Shown: positions 8,385-17,221 of the stretch, piece after piece | Layout of the letters: each line of letters begins with the position of its first letter | Numbering within the stretch: position 1 is the stretch's first letter | From: Pseudomonadota bacterium | GTDB lineage: Bacteria; Pseudomonadota; Alphaproteobacteria; Rhizobiales; Rhizobiaceae | Assembly (NCBI GenBank): GCA_023451735.1 | Contig: JAEXYH010000007.1 | Span: 1-64,000, forward strand | Length of the DNA stretch: 64,000 bases | Reading direction: 5' to 3' | Program-made: the position numbers and the translations under genes | Notes under the pieces: generated by a model | What the model saw: only the letters and a program-made list of their open reading frames with translations | What the model was told of the DNA's origin: nothing | Database searches by the model: none

Positions 8385-9151
8385 TGAGCGAGGTTCACCC
8401 GCGCGAGATCCTGATCTGCACCGTTGCAAAACTGCTCGACGGCGTTCGCCATGTCGCCGTCGGTGCGTCCTCGCCGATCCCCGCCGCCGGCGCCATGCTG
8501 CTGCGCGCGCTGAAACTGAAGGCCGGCGAGAAAGGCCCCCGCATCTCGATTCTCGGATCGTTGGAGCATAATTTTTTCACCAATGGCTCGGCCGAACTGT
8601 TTGATTGCGCCGGCCAGGGCCGCATCGATGCGTTCTTTCTTGGCGGCGGCCAGATCGACGGACGCGGCAATATCAATCTGGTCGGCACCGGCGACTATCC
8701 GCAGACGCCGGTGCGATGGCCCGGCTCGTTCGGCTCCGCCTATCTCTATTATGTCGTGCCCCGTGTAATCCTGTTCCGCGAGGAACACACGCCGCGTGCG
8801 CTGGTGGAGAAGGTGGATTTCATCAGCACGCCGGGCGTCAGCGACGAAGGCGTCCACCGCAGCGGCGGGCCGATCGCCTTGTTGACCGGCAAGGCGCTGT
8901 TTCGCTTCGACAAGACACGGCCGGGTTTTGAGCTTCAGAGCGTCCATCCCGGACACGACCTCGCCGGCATCAAGGACGCCACAGGGTTCCGCTTCACCCA
9001 TGACAGCGCTCCGGAGCAGACCGCGGTGCCGAATGCGGAGACGCTGGCCTTGCTGCGCGGGCGCGTCTACGACGAAGTCGCGGAGACCTATCCGGACTTC
9101 GCCGCGCAGATGCGGCGCGAGATCGAATGGCCGCTGTCCCATGCATCCTGA
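8384..9151 (+). CDS. CoA-transferase subunit B
   Basis: The 255-residue start at 8384 overlaps the subunit A stop by one base; longer in-frame starts inside the A gene are rejected. Motifs include SSPIPAAGAMLLRALKL, GSLEHNFFTNGS, whose Glu is the candidate catalytic residue in the place of the classical SENG motif, and DAFFLGGGQIDGRGN. Because the SENG motif is not classical, activity as a hydrolase or lyase of the IpdB type is also possible. It acts as a heteromer with the preceding product. Confidence 0.82.
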   Translation: MSEVHPREILICTVAKLLDGVRHVAVGASSPIPAAGAMLLRALKLKAGEKGPRISILGSLEHNFFTNGSAELFDCAGQGRIDAFFLGGGQIDGRGNINLVGTGDYPQTPVRWPGSFGSAYLYYVVPRVILFREEHTPRALVEKVDFISTPGVSDEGVHRSGGPIALLTGKALFRFDKTRPGFELQSVHPGHDLAGIKDATGFRFTHDSAPEQTAVPNAETLALLRGRVYDEVAETYPDFAAQMRREIEWPLSHAS

Positions 9152-9181
9152 CGGGACCAGACAACGACACGGAGACAAGGC

Positions 9182-11494
9182 GTGAGTGCGATCGAGCGGA
9201 TCCCGCATTGCAGCCACTGGGGTGCCTATACGCTGCTCGTGCAAGACGGGCAGATCATCGGCGTCGAGCCATTCGCTCACGATCCCGCGCCTTCGCCGAT
9301 CATTCATTCGGTGCCGGAATGGGCCAATCCTGAACGTCGCATTCTGCACCCGATGGTGCGCAAGGGCTGGCTCGACAAGCGCGAAGGCAGTGACCGCCGC
9401 AAGCGCGGTGCGGAGAAATTCGTCCCGGTCAGCTGGGATGAAGCGACGACGCTGGTGGCGGATGAAATCCGCCGCGTCTCTAATACGCACGGCAATGCGT
9501 CGATCTTTGCCGGCTCCTATGGCTGGACCAATTCCGGGCGCCTGCATCACGCCTCGTCGTTGCTCAAGCGCATGCTCAATCTGGTCGGCGGCTTCACCCG
9601 CCACGTGGACACTTATTCCATCGCCGCTGGCCCGGTAATCCTGCGTCATACGCTCGGCAGCTCGGACGCATGCGACGGTCAGGCCAACACGCTCGACACC
9701 ATCGCCGACCATACTGAGACACTGGTGGTGTTCGGCGCGCTGTCGCCGCGCACGTCGCAGACCGAAGCCGGTGGCATCGGTGCCCATCGCCTCGAAACCT
9801 ATTTGCGAAAAATCGCCGATCGCGGCATCCGCATCATTCACGTCTCGCCGCTCAAGGACGACCTGCCCGACTGGGTCGATGCCGAATGGTGGCCGATCCG
9901 CCCGAACACCGATACCGCACTGATGCTCGGCCTCGCCGGTGAGATCGTGAAAGCCGGTCGGCATGCGAGCGACTTCCTCGCCCACTGCACCAGCGGCGCC
10001 GAACGACTGCTCGCCTATCTCGATGGTTCGTCCGACGGCATCCGTAAGGATGCGGCCTGGGCTGCCGACATCTGCGGCCTCGATGCCGAAGGCATCCGTC
10101 AGCTTGCGCAGCGCCTTGTCGATACCCGCAGCATGCTCACCGTGAGCTGGAGCCTGCAGCGCGCCCATCATGGCGAACAGCCGTTCTGGGCCGCGCTCGG
10201 CCTCGCCTCCGTGGTCGGCCAGATCGGGCTGCCGGGCGGCGGTGTCGGCTATGGCTATGCATCGCTTGGCGGCGTCGGCTCGCCGTTCAATCTCGGCAAA
10301 TCACCCGCGATCTCGCAGCTCACGCGCCCAATCGACAGCTTCATCCCGGTGGCGCGCATCAGCGACATGCTCCTGAATCCCGGCGCGGGTTTCACCTATG
10401 AAGGCGAGACGCGGACCTATCCGGACACCCGGCTGGTCTATTGGGCCGGCGGCAATCCCTATCATCACCATCAGGATCTCAACCGGCTGTCCGAAGCCTG
10501 GACGCGACCGGAGACGATCATCGTCCAGGATCCGATGTTCACGGCCACGGCGCAACGCGCGGATATCGTGCTGCCGGCCACCACCTCGATCGAGCGCAAC
10601 GATCTCGCCGGCAACAAGCGTTCGGACTTCATCGTGGCGATGAAGCAGGCCATCAAGCCCATCGGCGAGTCCCTCCCCGACTTCGAGATCTTCGACCGCA
10701 TCGCCGCCAAACTCGGCGTCGCCGAGCGCTTCAACGAAGGTCGCGACGAGATGGACTGGGTGCGCCATCTCTATGAAGAGAGCCGCAAGGACGCCGCCGA
10801 GCGTCTCGGTTTCGAGATGCCGGACTTCGAGACGTTCTGGCACGACGGCTATGCCCGCTGCCCGGTGCGCGCTTACCACACATTCTTGGCCGACTATCGC
10901 GTCGATCCCGCAGCGCATCCGCTCAAGACCGAGAGCGGCAAGATCGTGCTCGGCAGCGAGACGCTGGCCCGTCTCGGTTATAACGATTGCCCGGCACATC
11001 CTGCTTGGGTGGAGCCCGCCGAATGGCTCGGCAAGCCCAGCGATGCATCCGACCTGCACATGATCTCGCATCAGCCGGTCGGCCGGCTGCACAGCCAGAT
11101 CGAGACCGGCATCGCCAGCGCCTCCACCAAGCGCAATGGCCGTGAGCAGGCACGTCTGCATCCCGACGACGCCGCGGCGCGCGGCATCAGCGATGGCCAG
11201 ACCATCCGCATCTGGAATGCACGCGGCGCTTGTCTCGCCACCGCCGACGTCACCGACACCGTGCGCCCCGGCGTGCTGGTGCTGCCCACCGGCGCATGGT
11301 TCACGCCGCGCGACGAGAGCGGCCTCGAAGTCGCCGGCAATCCCAACGTGCTGACGCTCGACATCGGCACATCGCAATTCGGCCAGGGCTGTTCGGCCCA
11401 TACATGCCTCGTCCGCGCCGAACCGCATATCGCAGATCAACGCGACGCTTTTGAAGAATACCAGGACAGACTGGTTGCGCTCGCGACCGCCTGA
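9182..11494 (+). CDS. molybdopterin-dependent oxidoreductase, DMSO/TMAO/biotin-sulfoxide reductase type
   Basis: A GTG start with GGAGA upstream gives 770 residues. There is no N-terminal Cys cluster motif, so no iron-sulfur centre. GSYGWTNSGRLHHASSLLKR (about 111-130) and then DTYSIAAG (about 143-150) match the DMSO reductase subfamily, in which the Ser after Tyr (here Ser146) binds molybdenum. Later motifs include QPFWAALGLASVVGQIGLPGGG and a C-terminal cofactor-binding domain with ARLHPDDAAARG. No Tat signal is seen, so it is probably cytoplasmic, like BisC. Sulfoxide or N-oxide reduction, or the reverse hydroxylation, is plausible. Confidence 0.88.
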   Translation: MSAIERIPHCSHWGAYTLLVQDGQIIGVEPFAHDPAPSPIIHSVPEWANPERRILHPMVRKGWLDKREGSDRRKRGAEKFVPVSWDEATTLVADEIRRVSNTHGNASIFAGSYGWTNSGRLHHASSLLKRMLNLVGGFTRHVDTYSIAAGPVILRHTLGSSDACDGQANTLDTIADHTETLVVFGALSPRTSQTEAGGIGAHRLETYLRKIADRGIRIIHVSPLKDDLPDWVDAEWWPIRPNTDTALMLGLAGEIVKAGRHASDFLAHCTSGAERLLAYLDGSSDGIRKDAAWAADICGLDAEGIRQLAQRLVDTRSMLTVSWSLQRAHHGEQPFWAALGLASVVGQIGLPGGGVGYGYASLGGVGSPFNLGKSPAISQLTRPIDSFIPVARISDMLLNPGAGFTYEGETRTYPDTRLVYWAGGNPYHHHQDLNRLSEAWTRPETIIVQDPMFTATAQRADIVLPATTSIERNDLAGNKRSDFIVAMKQAIKPIGESLPDFEIFDRIAAKLGVAERFNEGRDEMDWVRHLYEESRKDAAERLGFEMPDFETFWHDGYARCPVRAYHTFLADYRVDPAAHPLKTESGKIVLGSETLARLGYNDCPAHPAWVEPAEWLGKPSDASDLHMISHQPVGRLHSQIETGIASASTKRNGREQARLHPDDAAARGISDGQTIRIWNARGACLATADVTDTVRPGVLVLPTGAWFTPRDESGLEVAGNPNVLTLDIGTSQFGQGCSAHTCLVRAEPHIADQRDAFEEYQDRLVALATA

Positions 11495-11509
11495 GAGGAA
11501 ACAGAGAGA

Positions 11510-12079
11510 ATGACCAAGCCCGCCATCAGCCGCTTCCCCGTTCCCGACATCGCTGGCCTGCCGGACGACATCCGCACGCGAATCCTCGCGGTGCAAGAGA
11601 AATCCGGCTTCGTGCCCAATGTCTTCCTGACGCTGGCACACCGCCCCGAAGAATTCCGCGCCTTCTTCGCCTATCACGACGCGCTGATGGACAAGCCGGG
11701 CCCGATCACCAAGGCTGAGCGCGAGATGATTGTGGTCGCTACCAGCAATGCCAATCAGTGCCAGTATTGCGTGGTCGCGCATGGCGCCATCCTGCGCATC
11801 CGCGCCAAGAACCCGCTGATCGCCGACCAGATCGCCGTGAATTATCGCAAGGCCGACATCACGCCACGGCAGCGCGCGATGCTCGATTTCGCCATGAAGG
11901 TTTCGATGCAGGCCTATGAGGTCGGCGATGCCGACATCGAGACCCTGGAGGGACACGGCTTCTCCGAAGACGATGTGTGGGATATCGCTGCGATCTCGGC
12001 CTTCTTCGGCATGTCGAACAGGCTGGCCAATGTCACCAGCATGCGGCCGAATGACGAGTTCTTCGCCATGGGGCGCTGA
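11510..12079 (+). CDS. AhpD-like / carboxymuconolactone decarboxylase family peroxidase-related protein
   Basis: The 189-residue product has the AhpD core NQCQYCVVAHGAI with Cys84, Cys87 and His91. This is the redox and proton-relay signature of alkylhydroperoxidase-like proteins of the uncharacterised peroxidase-related group. It starts 15 bases after the oxidoreductase gene. Family members remove peroxides or act on small substrates. Here it could protect the molybdenum enzyme or handle a by-product of the pathway, which is inference. Confidence 0.85.
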   Translation: MTKPAISRFPVPDIAGLPDDIRTRILAVQEKSGFVPNVFLTLAHRPEEFRAFFAYHDALMDKPGPITKAEREMIVVATSNANQCQYCVVAHGAILRIRAKNPLIADQIAVNYRKADITPRQRAMLDFAMKVSMQAYEVGDADIETLEGHGFSEDDVWDIAAISAFFGMSNRLANVTSMRPNDEFFAMGR

Positions 12080-12156
12080 GGAGTTTCAAACGCGACATCA
12101 TATTGACACGCAGCGGCCGGCAAGAGCTGCTGCGACGACCATCTAGGAAACGAGCG

Positions 12157-12843
12157 ATGACGCATCCGAGCGCCACAGATGTCACAACCCGGCAGGCTAT
12201 CATCGATGCCTGCCGCGAAATGTCGGCCGCGGGTATCAATCAGGGAACGTCCGGCAATATCAGCATGCGTTGCGAGGACGGCATCCTGCTGACGCCTTCC
12301 GGTGTTCCCTATGACACGATGCGCCCCGACGACATCGTTCACATGACTTGGGACGGCAACTGGACCGCGCCGGAAGGCCGCGTGCCGTCCACGGAGTGGC
12401 GCTTCCATCTCGACATTCTGAATGCCAAGCCGGAGGCGAATGCCGTCGTGCATGCGCATCCGATCTTCTGCACCATCATCGCGATCATGAACCGCAGCAT
12501 TCCAGCGATCCACTACATGATCGCCGCGGGCGGCGGCAACGACATCCCCTGCGCGCCCTATGCGCAATACGGCACCGCCGAATTGTCGGAAGCTGCCCTC
12601 GTCGCGTTGCGCCATCGCCGCGCCTGCCTGCTCGCCCATCACGGGCTGATCGCCATCGGTCCCAATCTGCGCAAGGCCATGTGGCTCGCGGTGGAAGTCG
12701 AGGTGCTTGCGAAGCAATATCATGGCTGTCTGCAGCTCGGCACGCCGCCGCTGCTGCCTGATGCCGAGATCGACAGCATCTTGAAGAGATGGGGACAATA
12801 CGGCCTGCGCGAGAGCGACGGCACGCCAAAGACTTCGACCTAA
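12157..12843 (+). CDS. class II aldolase / adducin family protein (L-fuculose-phosphate aldolase-like)
   Basis: The ATG at 12157 has AGGAAACGAG upstream. The 228-residue protein shows NQGTSGNIS (phosphate-binding, about 28-36), PSTEWRFH with the catalytic acid Glu80, the metal ligands in VVHAHP (His99, His101) and the third-ligand strand LLAHHGLIAIG. These place it among zinc-dependent fuculose- or ribulose-phosphate aldolases and sugar-acid decarboxylating aldolases. It precedes a PfkB-type kinase, suggesting kinase then aldolase cleavage of a sugar-like acid. Confidence 0.88.
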   Translation: MTHPSATDVTTRQAIIDACREMSAAGINQGTSGNISMRCEDGILLTPSGVPYDTMRPDDIVHMTWDGNWTAPEGRVPSTEWRFHLDILNAKPEANAVVHAHPIFCTIIAIMNRSIPAIHYMIAAGGGNDIPCAPYAQYGTAELSEAALVALRHRRACLLAHHGLIAIGPNLRKAMWLAVEVEVLAKQYHGCLQLGTPPLLPDAEIDSILKRWGQYGLRESDGTPKTST

Positions 12844-12875
12844 CAATCAGCCTCAACCACTGCGAGACTTGCCAC

Positions 12876-13826
12876 ATGGCCCATCCCCACGACGTCAGCG
12901 TCTGCGGCACCTACATCCTCGATATCCTTGGCGTACCCGTTACCGAAATCCCGGCTGGCGGCGGACGCGCGTTGATTGATGAGATCAAGCTCACGGTCGC
13001 CGGCACCGCAGGCGGCACCGTGGTGCCCTGCGCCCGTCTTGGCCTGAAGGCTCTTGCCGTTGGTGCTGTCGGCGCCGACGAGAAGGCCGACTGGGTGCTA
13101 AGCGCGATGGAGCGCGAAGGCATCGACATTTCGGTGATGGAGCGCATGGCCGGCGCGCCCACCTCTGCCACCATCCTGCCGATCCGCCCGGACGGCTCGC
13201 GCCCGGTGCTGCATGCCCGCGGCGCCTCCGCGCGCTGGAAGATTTCGCCCGAAGCACAGAAGGCCGCATGCAAGAGCAAGGTGCTGCATCTCGGCGGCGT
13301 AGGTTCGCTGCTGGCGATGGATGGTGAACCCACGGTGGCACTGTTGCGCGACGCCAAGGCGGCTGGTTGCATCACCACTGTCGATCTCATCCAGGCGCGC
13401 GGCGAAACGCTGAAACTCGTCGAGCCGCTGATGCCCTATACCGACTTCTTCATGCCGAGCATCGACGAGACCCATGCGCTAGTCGGCACCGACGATCCCA
13501 CCGCCTGCGCCGAATATTTCATCGGCAAGGGCGCCGGCGCCTGCGCCATCTCGCTGGGCGAACACGGCTCCTTCGTGATGACCCGCGAAGGGCGCAAGTT
13601 CACCGTGCCAGCCTTCGATGTGAAGGTGCGCGACACGTCGGGCTGTGGCGATTCCTATACCGGCGGCTTCATCGCCGGTCTGGTGCGCGACTGGGATTTG
13701 CTGGAATGCGCGAAACTGGCGACGGCGACTGCCGCGACAGTCGCAACCGGTCTCGGGTCCGGCGCCAATCTCGTCTCCTTCGAGGAGACGGTGAAGGCCA
13801 TGAACACGCTGCCCATCCGGGCTTGA
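12876..13826 (+). CDS. PfkB family carbohydrate kinase
   Basis: The start at 12876 is chosen from the conserved N-terminus MAHPHDVSVCGTYILDIL; longer starts lie inside the aldolase gene. The 316-residue product ends with the family signature DTSGCGDSYTGGF, in which GCGD replaces the usual GAGD and Asp259 is the catalytic base. The N-terminal substrate strand has KLTVAGTAGGT. Such kinases phosphorylate sugars, sugar acids or nucleosides; the neighbouring aldolase would split the product. The specific substrate is unknown. Confidence 0.87.
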   Translation: MAHPHDVSVCGTYILDILGVPVTEIPAGGGRALIDEIKLTVAGTAGGTVVPCARLGLKALAVGAVGADEKADWVLSAMEREGIDISVMERMAGAPTSATILPIRPDGSRPVLHARGASARWKISPEAQKAACKSKVLHLGGVGSLLAMDGEPTVALLRDAKAAGCITTVDLIQARGETLKLVEPLMPYTDFFMPSIDETHALVGTDDPTACAEYFIGKGAGACAISLGEHGSFVMTREGRKFTVPAFDVKVRDTSGCGDSYTGGFIAGLVRDWDLLECAKLATATAATVATGLGSGANLVSFEETVKAMNTLPIRA

Positions 13827-13851
13827 TTCATCATCGAAGCAGGAAACTCCA

Positions 13852-14598
13852 ATGACCAGACATGCCATCGTGACCGGCGCCAGCCGCGGCATCGGCCGTG
13901 CCATTGCCCTCGGCCTCGCCCAACGCGGCTACGATCTTGCCCTCACCGACATCACCGCACAGGAGAACGTGCTGCTGGAGACCGTCGCCGAGGTGAAGAA
14001 ACTTGGTAACAAATGCATCCCCATCCTGGCTGATGTCAGCAAGATCGAAGACTGCCAGCGCTCGGTGAAGGAAGCCGTGGCTGGGTTGGGCCATGTGGAT
14101 GTCCTCGTCAACAATGCCGGCATCCTGCGCCTCGCCAGCATCGAGGAGACCACGCCGGAACACTGGGACCAGACCTTTGCGGTGAACGTCCGCGGTGTGT
14201 TCCAGATGGTCCAGGCCATGGTCGTGCATATGAAGGAACGCAACTACGGCCGCATCGTCAATATCGCATCGCTCGCCGCGCGCACTGGCGGTCCCGGGCA
14301 GTCGCATTATGCTGCGTCGAAATCCGCCGTGGTCGGCTTCACGCGCGTCTCTTCAATGGAATTCGGTGGCCATGGCATCACCGTGAATGCGGTGTGCCCC
14401 GGCATCATCCTCACCGAGATGGGCCGCAACAACCTGCGCGATCCAGAGCGCATCACCTATTTCGAGAAGATCACCGACCTGCATCGTCTCGGTCAGCCGG
14501 AAGACGTCGTCGGCCCTGTCGCTTTCTTCGCGTCCGACGATTCCGCTTTCGTCACGGGTCAGGCCCTCAATGTCGATGGCGGCATTTTCTACAGTTAA
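13852..14598 (+). CDS. SDR family oxidoreductase
   Basis: This is a classical short-chain dehydrogenase of 248 residues: cofactor motif TGASRGIG (residues 8-15), VNNAG near residue 85, catalytic Ser in NIASLAARTGG, and YAASK with Tyr153 and Lys157. The C-terminal SAFVTGQALNVDGG is the usual closing motif. The early charged segment and Asp in LALTDIT suggest NAD rather than NADP. It follows the kinase by 25 bases and probably oxidises or reduces a hydroxy group of the pathway substrate. Confidence 0.9.
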   Translation: MTRHAIVTGASRGIGRAIALGLAQRGYDLALTDITAQENVLLETVAEVKKLGNKCIPILADVSKIEDCQRSVKEAVAGLGHVDVLVNNAGILRLASIEETTPEHWDQTFAVNVRGVFQMVQAMVVHMKERNYGRIVNIASLAARTGGPGQSHYAASKSAVVGFTRVSSMEFGGHGITVNAVCPGIILTEMGRNNLRDPERITYFEKITDLHRLGQPEDVVGPVAFFASDDSAFVTGQALNVDGGIFYS

Positions 14599-14630
14599 CC
14601 CGCGTTGAATAAAGATTAAGGAAGAAGCAT

Positions 14631-15617
14631 ATGGCGACGTTCAAGGCTGTCCGGATCGACAAGGCGGAAAAAGGCACCACGGCTGCGTTGACGCAGTTCG
14701 ACGAAGCGGAGCTTATGGATGGTGACGTCACCGTCCGCGTCGAGTGGTCCACGCTGAATTACAAGGACGGCCTGGCGCTGACCGGCAAATCGCCGGTGGT
14801 GCGGCGTTTCCCGATGATCGCCGGCATCGATTTCGCCGGCACGGTTGAGAGCTCCAGCAATCCGGCCTGGAAGCCCGGCGACAAGGTGATTGGCAATGGC
14901 TGGGGCATGGGCGAGACCCATCTCGGCGCCTATGCCGAAAAGGCTCGCGTCAAAGGTGACTGGCTGGTGCGTCTGCCCGACGGCATGAGCGCGCGTGATG
15001 CGATGGCGATCGGTACGGCCGGCTACACCGCCATGCTCTCGGTGCTGGCGCTGGAAAATCACGGATTGAAACCGGTCGATGGCCCAGTGATCGTCACCGG
15101 TGCTGCCGGCGGTGTCGGCTCTGTCGCGATCGCTGTGCTGTCGAAGCTTGACTACCACGTCATCGCCTCCACCGGCCGCACCTCTGAAAAGGGCTACCTC
15201 AAGGGCCTCGGCGCCGCAGAGATCATCGATCGCAACGAGCTATCGGCGCCCGGCAAGCCGCTAGGCAAGGAGCGTTGGGCGGGCGGAATCGACAGCGTCG
15301 GCTCGACCACGCTGGCGAACCTGTTGGCCTCGACGAAGTATCGAGGCGCCATCGCGGCTTGCGGCCTGGCGGGCGGCATGGACCTGCCATCCTCGGTCGC
15401 ACCTTTCATCTTGCGCGGCGTGAGTCTTCTCGGCATCGATTCCGTCATGTGCCCGATCGACTTGCGCAATCAAGCCTGGACGCGTCTCGCCAACGATCTG
15501 GATACAACGAAGCTCGCTCAGATCACACAGGAGATCGCGCTCGACCAGGTGATCGATGCCGGCGCCGAAGTGCTGGCCGGCTTGATCCGCGGTCGGATCG
15601 TGGTGAAGGTCGCATAG
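14631..15617 (+). CDS. MDR family oxidoreductase, acrylyl-CoA reductase (AcuI / YhdH) type
   Basis: The 328-residue product lacks catalytic-zinc Cys residues and has the YhdH/AcuI pattern: VEWSTLNYKDGLA (about 36-48), PMIAGIDFAGTVE, GWGMGETHLGAYAE and the NADPH-binding GAAGGVGSVA. Members reduce acrylyl-CoA to propionyl-CoA or related enoyl substrates. It is the last gene of the plus-strand run, just before the IS element, which may have cut the operon off from genes beyond it. Confidence 0.85.
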   Translation: MATFKAVRIDKAEKGTTAALTQFDEAELMDGDVTVRVEWSTLNYKDGLALTGKSPVVRRFPMIAGIDFAGTVESSSNPAWKPGDKVIGNGWGMGETHLGAYAEKARVKGDWLVRLPDGMSARDAMAIGTAGYTAMLSVLALENHGLKPVDGPVIVTGAAGGVGSVAIAVLSKLDYHVIASTGRTSEKGYLKGLGAAEIIDRNELSAPGKPLGKERWAGGIDSVGSTTLANLLASTKYRGAIAACGLAGGMDLPSSVAPFILRGVSLLGIDSVMCPIDLRNQAWTRLANDLDTTKLAQITQEIALDQVIDAGAEVLAGLIRGRIVVKVA

Positions 15618-15641
15618 TCCAAATGCCGTCGGAAGGTTAAT

Positions 15642-15655
15642 GTCCGCTTTGCGCC
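15642..15655. repeat. left half of a dispersed palindrome split by the IS element
   Basis: GTCCGCTTTGCGCC here and AATAGCAGAC at 17173-17182, joined without the IS, rebuild a copy of the 24-base element seen at 2331 and elsewhere. CGCC at 15652-15655 is repeated at 17169-17172 directly after the other IS end, as expected for a 4-bp target duplication. Confidence 0.7.
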
Positions 15656-15673
15656 GATTGTGTTGAAGAAGTC
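15656..15673. repeat. IS terminal inverted repeat, left
   Basis: GATTGTGTTGAAGAAGTC. It matches the reverse complement of the right end at 16 of 18 positions. Confidence 0.8.
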
Positions 15674-15729
15674 GGCAAGTTGGCTATCGGCGCGTGCACA
15701 GTGTGGCGGCACGCGAGTGTCTGCCCAGT

Positions 15730-17091
15730 TCAGATGGGCATCGGAGCCGGTGGCGGGATCAGTTTTGCCAGCTTTCGAAGGTTCTGAGCGGTGGCGGCGA
15801 GCAGGAACTCGTCGCGAGCACCGCAAGGACCTCTCAGACGAAGCCGGTCGAGGCGCAGGATACGCTTCAGATGCGCGAACAACATCTCGATCTTCTTGCG
15901 TTCACGTCGCGAGGTCACATAAGCCTCCGTCCTGGCGATGTCCCGCGCGACGTCCCGGGCGCTCTCGTAGATCGAGCGTGGCACCTTGCGGGCTGGCATC
16001 TTCGGACAACACCGTGGTTTGAGCTCGCAGATGTCGCAGTCACGTTTGCTGGCGCGGTAGAGAAGCGTTGCTCCGTCATTCACCAGTGTCCCGGTTGAAG
16101 TCAGCACCTTGCCTGCCGGACAGCGATAGATGTCGGTCTTCGGATCGTAGGCAAAGTCGTCGCGGGCGAACGCCCCATCCTCGCGAGCGGACTTGTCGAA
16201 CACAGGTATATGCGGCTCGATCGCGCGCTGATTGACCAACCAATCCAGCATGTCGGCTGATCCATACGCGCTGTCGGCAGCCAAGCGCTCCGGATGAATC
16301 CCGAAGCAATCCTTAGTACGCGCGATCATCGTGCGTGCCGCACCGACCTCAGCCTGCCGGATCGCACGTGTCGCCTCTACATCGACGATGACCGCAGCCT
16401 TCAAGTCGATCAGGTAGTTGTCGGCGTAGGCAAAGAAGGCGTGGCCTTTGTGAGCTCCGGTCCATTGCGCCGCCGGATCGGATCGAGAGACGAACTTCGG
16501 CGCCGTCTCGCTCGCCGCGCCCCAAGCAGCTTCGTCCAGTGTGTCGAGGTACTCTCGAACCGACCGCCGCGTCCGGGCAAGCGCTTCCCAAACATGGTCG
16601 TCGGTCCCCGCAGCAGAACGCTGCTTGTTGGCGTCGGCAGCGACCAGGCTGGCATCGACGGCGAAAGCCGTACCATCGATCAGCCCCTCCTTCATGCAGC
16701 GCCGCACCACCGTCTCGAAAAGCTTGCGCAGGAGATTGCAATCGCGGAAGCGATCGTGCCTGTTCTTTGAGAAAGTCGAATGATCCGGCACCTCGCCATC
16801 GAGACCCAGACGGCAAAACCAGCGGTAAGCGAGGTTCAAGTGCACCTCCTCGCATAACCGGCGCTCCGACCGGATGCCGTAACAGTAGCCGACCAGCAGC
16901 ATCCGGATGAGCAGCTCGGGATCAACCGACGGCCGCCCGGTCGAACTGTAAAATGGCGCTAACTCGCTCCGAATGACTGACAGATCGACAAACCGGTCGA
17001 TGTTCCGCAGCATGTGAGCGGCTGGCACGTGTCGCTCCAGCGAAAATTCATAGAACAGAGCCGCCTGATCAGTCTGCTTCGGACCCATCAT
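15730..17091 (-). CDS. IS1182-family transposase
   Basis: The ATG at 17091 has GGAGG 8 bases upstream; an upstream in-frame ATG at 17145 has no such site. The 453-residue protein has the N-terminal DUF772-like DNA-binding region (RNIDRFVDLSVIR; GRPSVDPELLIRMLLVGYCY; DHSTFSKNR) and a DDE-type catalytic domain (AVDASLVAADANK; AADSAYGSADMLDWLV). A Cys-rich stretch CDICELKPRCCP and C-terminal RKKIEMLFAHLKRILRL are typical of IS1182-type enzymes. No frameshift or internal stop is present. Confidence 0.9.
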   Translation of the reverse strand: MMGPKQTDQAALFYEFSLERHVPAAHMLRNIDRFVDLSVIRSELAPFYSSTGRPSVDPELLIRMLLVGYCYGIRSERRLCEEVHLNLAYRWFCRLGLDGEVPDHSTFSKNRHDRFRDCNLLRKLFETVVRRCMKEGLIDGTAFAVDASLVAADANKQRSAAGTDDHVWEALARTRRSVREYLDTLDEAAWGAASETAPKFVSRSDPAAQWTGAHKGHAFFAYADNYLIDLKAAVIVDVEATRAIRQAEVGAARTMIARTKDCFGIHPERLAADSAYGSADMLDWLVNQRAIEPHIPVFDKSAREDGAFARDDFAYDPKTDIYRCPAGKVLTSTGTLVNDGATLLYRASKRDCDICELKPRCCPKMPARKVPRSIYESARDVARDIARTEAYVTSRRERKKIEMLFAHLKRILRLDRLRLRGPCGARDEFLLAATAQNLRKLAKLIPPPAPMPI

Positions 17092-17150
17092 CGATCCAGC
17101 CTCCGCCGATATCGAGATTGAATCAGCGATGACGTCACGCTTCAACAGGA

Positions 17151-17168
17151 GAGTTTTTCAACACAATC
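17151..17168. repeat. IS terminal inverted repeat, right
   Basis: GAGTTTTTCAACACAATC, the partner of the repeat at 15656-15673. Confidence 0.8.
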
Positions 17169-17221
17169 CGCCAATAGCAGACACTGGTCGCGGTAATCAC
17201 GCAGCCGGATGCTCGCGACCA

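Larger units (their letters stand above)
15656..17168 (-). mobile_element. IS1182-type insertion sequence, 1513 bp, apparently complete
   Basis: The element is bounded by 18-bp terminal inverted repeats that differ at two positions and is flanked by CGCC on both sides. It carries one intact transposase gene on the minus strand. The insertion point is the loop of a dispersed palindrome, downstream of the AcuI-type gene. Family placement comes from the transposase sequence. Intact ends and an uninterrupted reading frame indicate recent, possibly still active, transposition. Confidence 0.85.

Noticed and set aside
8351..10171. 606-codon minus-strand open frame
   Set aside because: It lies opposite the CoA-transferase B and molybdopterin oxidoreductase genes; high-GC codon use leaves this frame open. 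The sense proteins have clear family motifs, the antisense one has none.
10301..11956. 551-codon minus-strand open frame
   Set aside because: A shadow of the oxidoreductase and AhpD-like genes, rich in Ala/Arg/Gly/His with no domain pattern.
17092..17145. Longer transposase start at 17145
   Set aside because: The ATG at 17091 has GGAGG at ideal distance; the upstream ATG has none and is close to the IS end.
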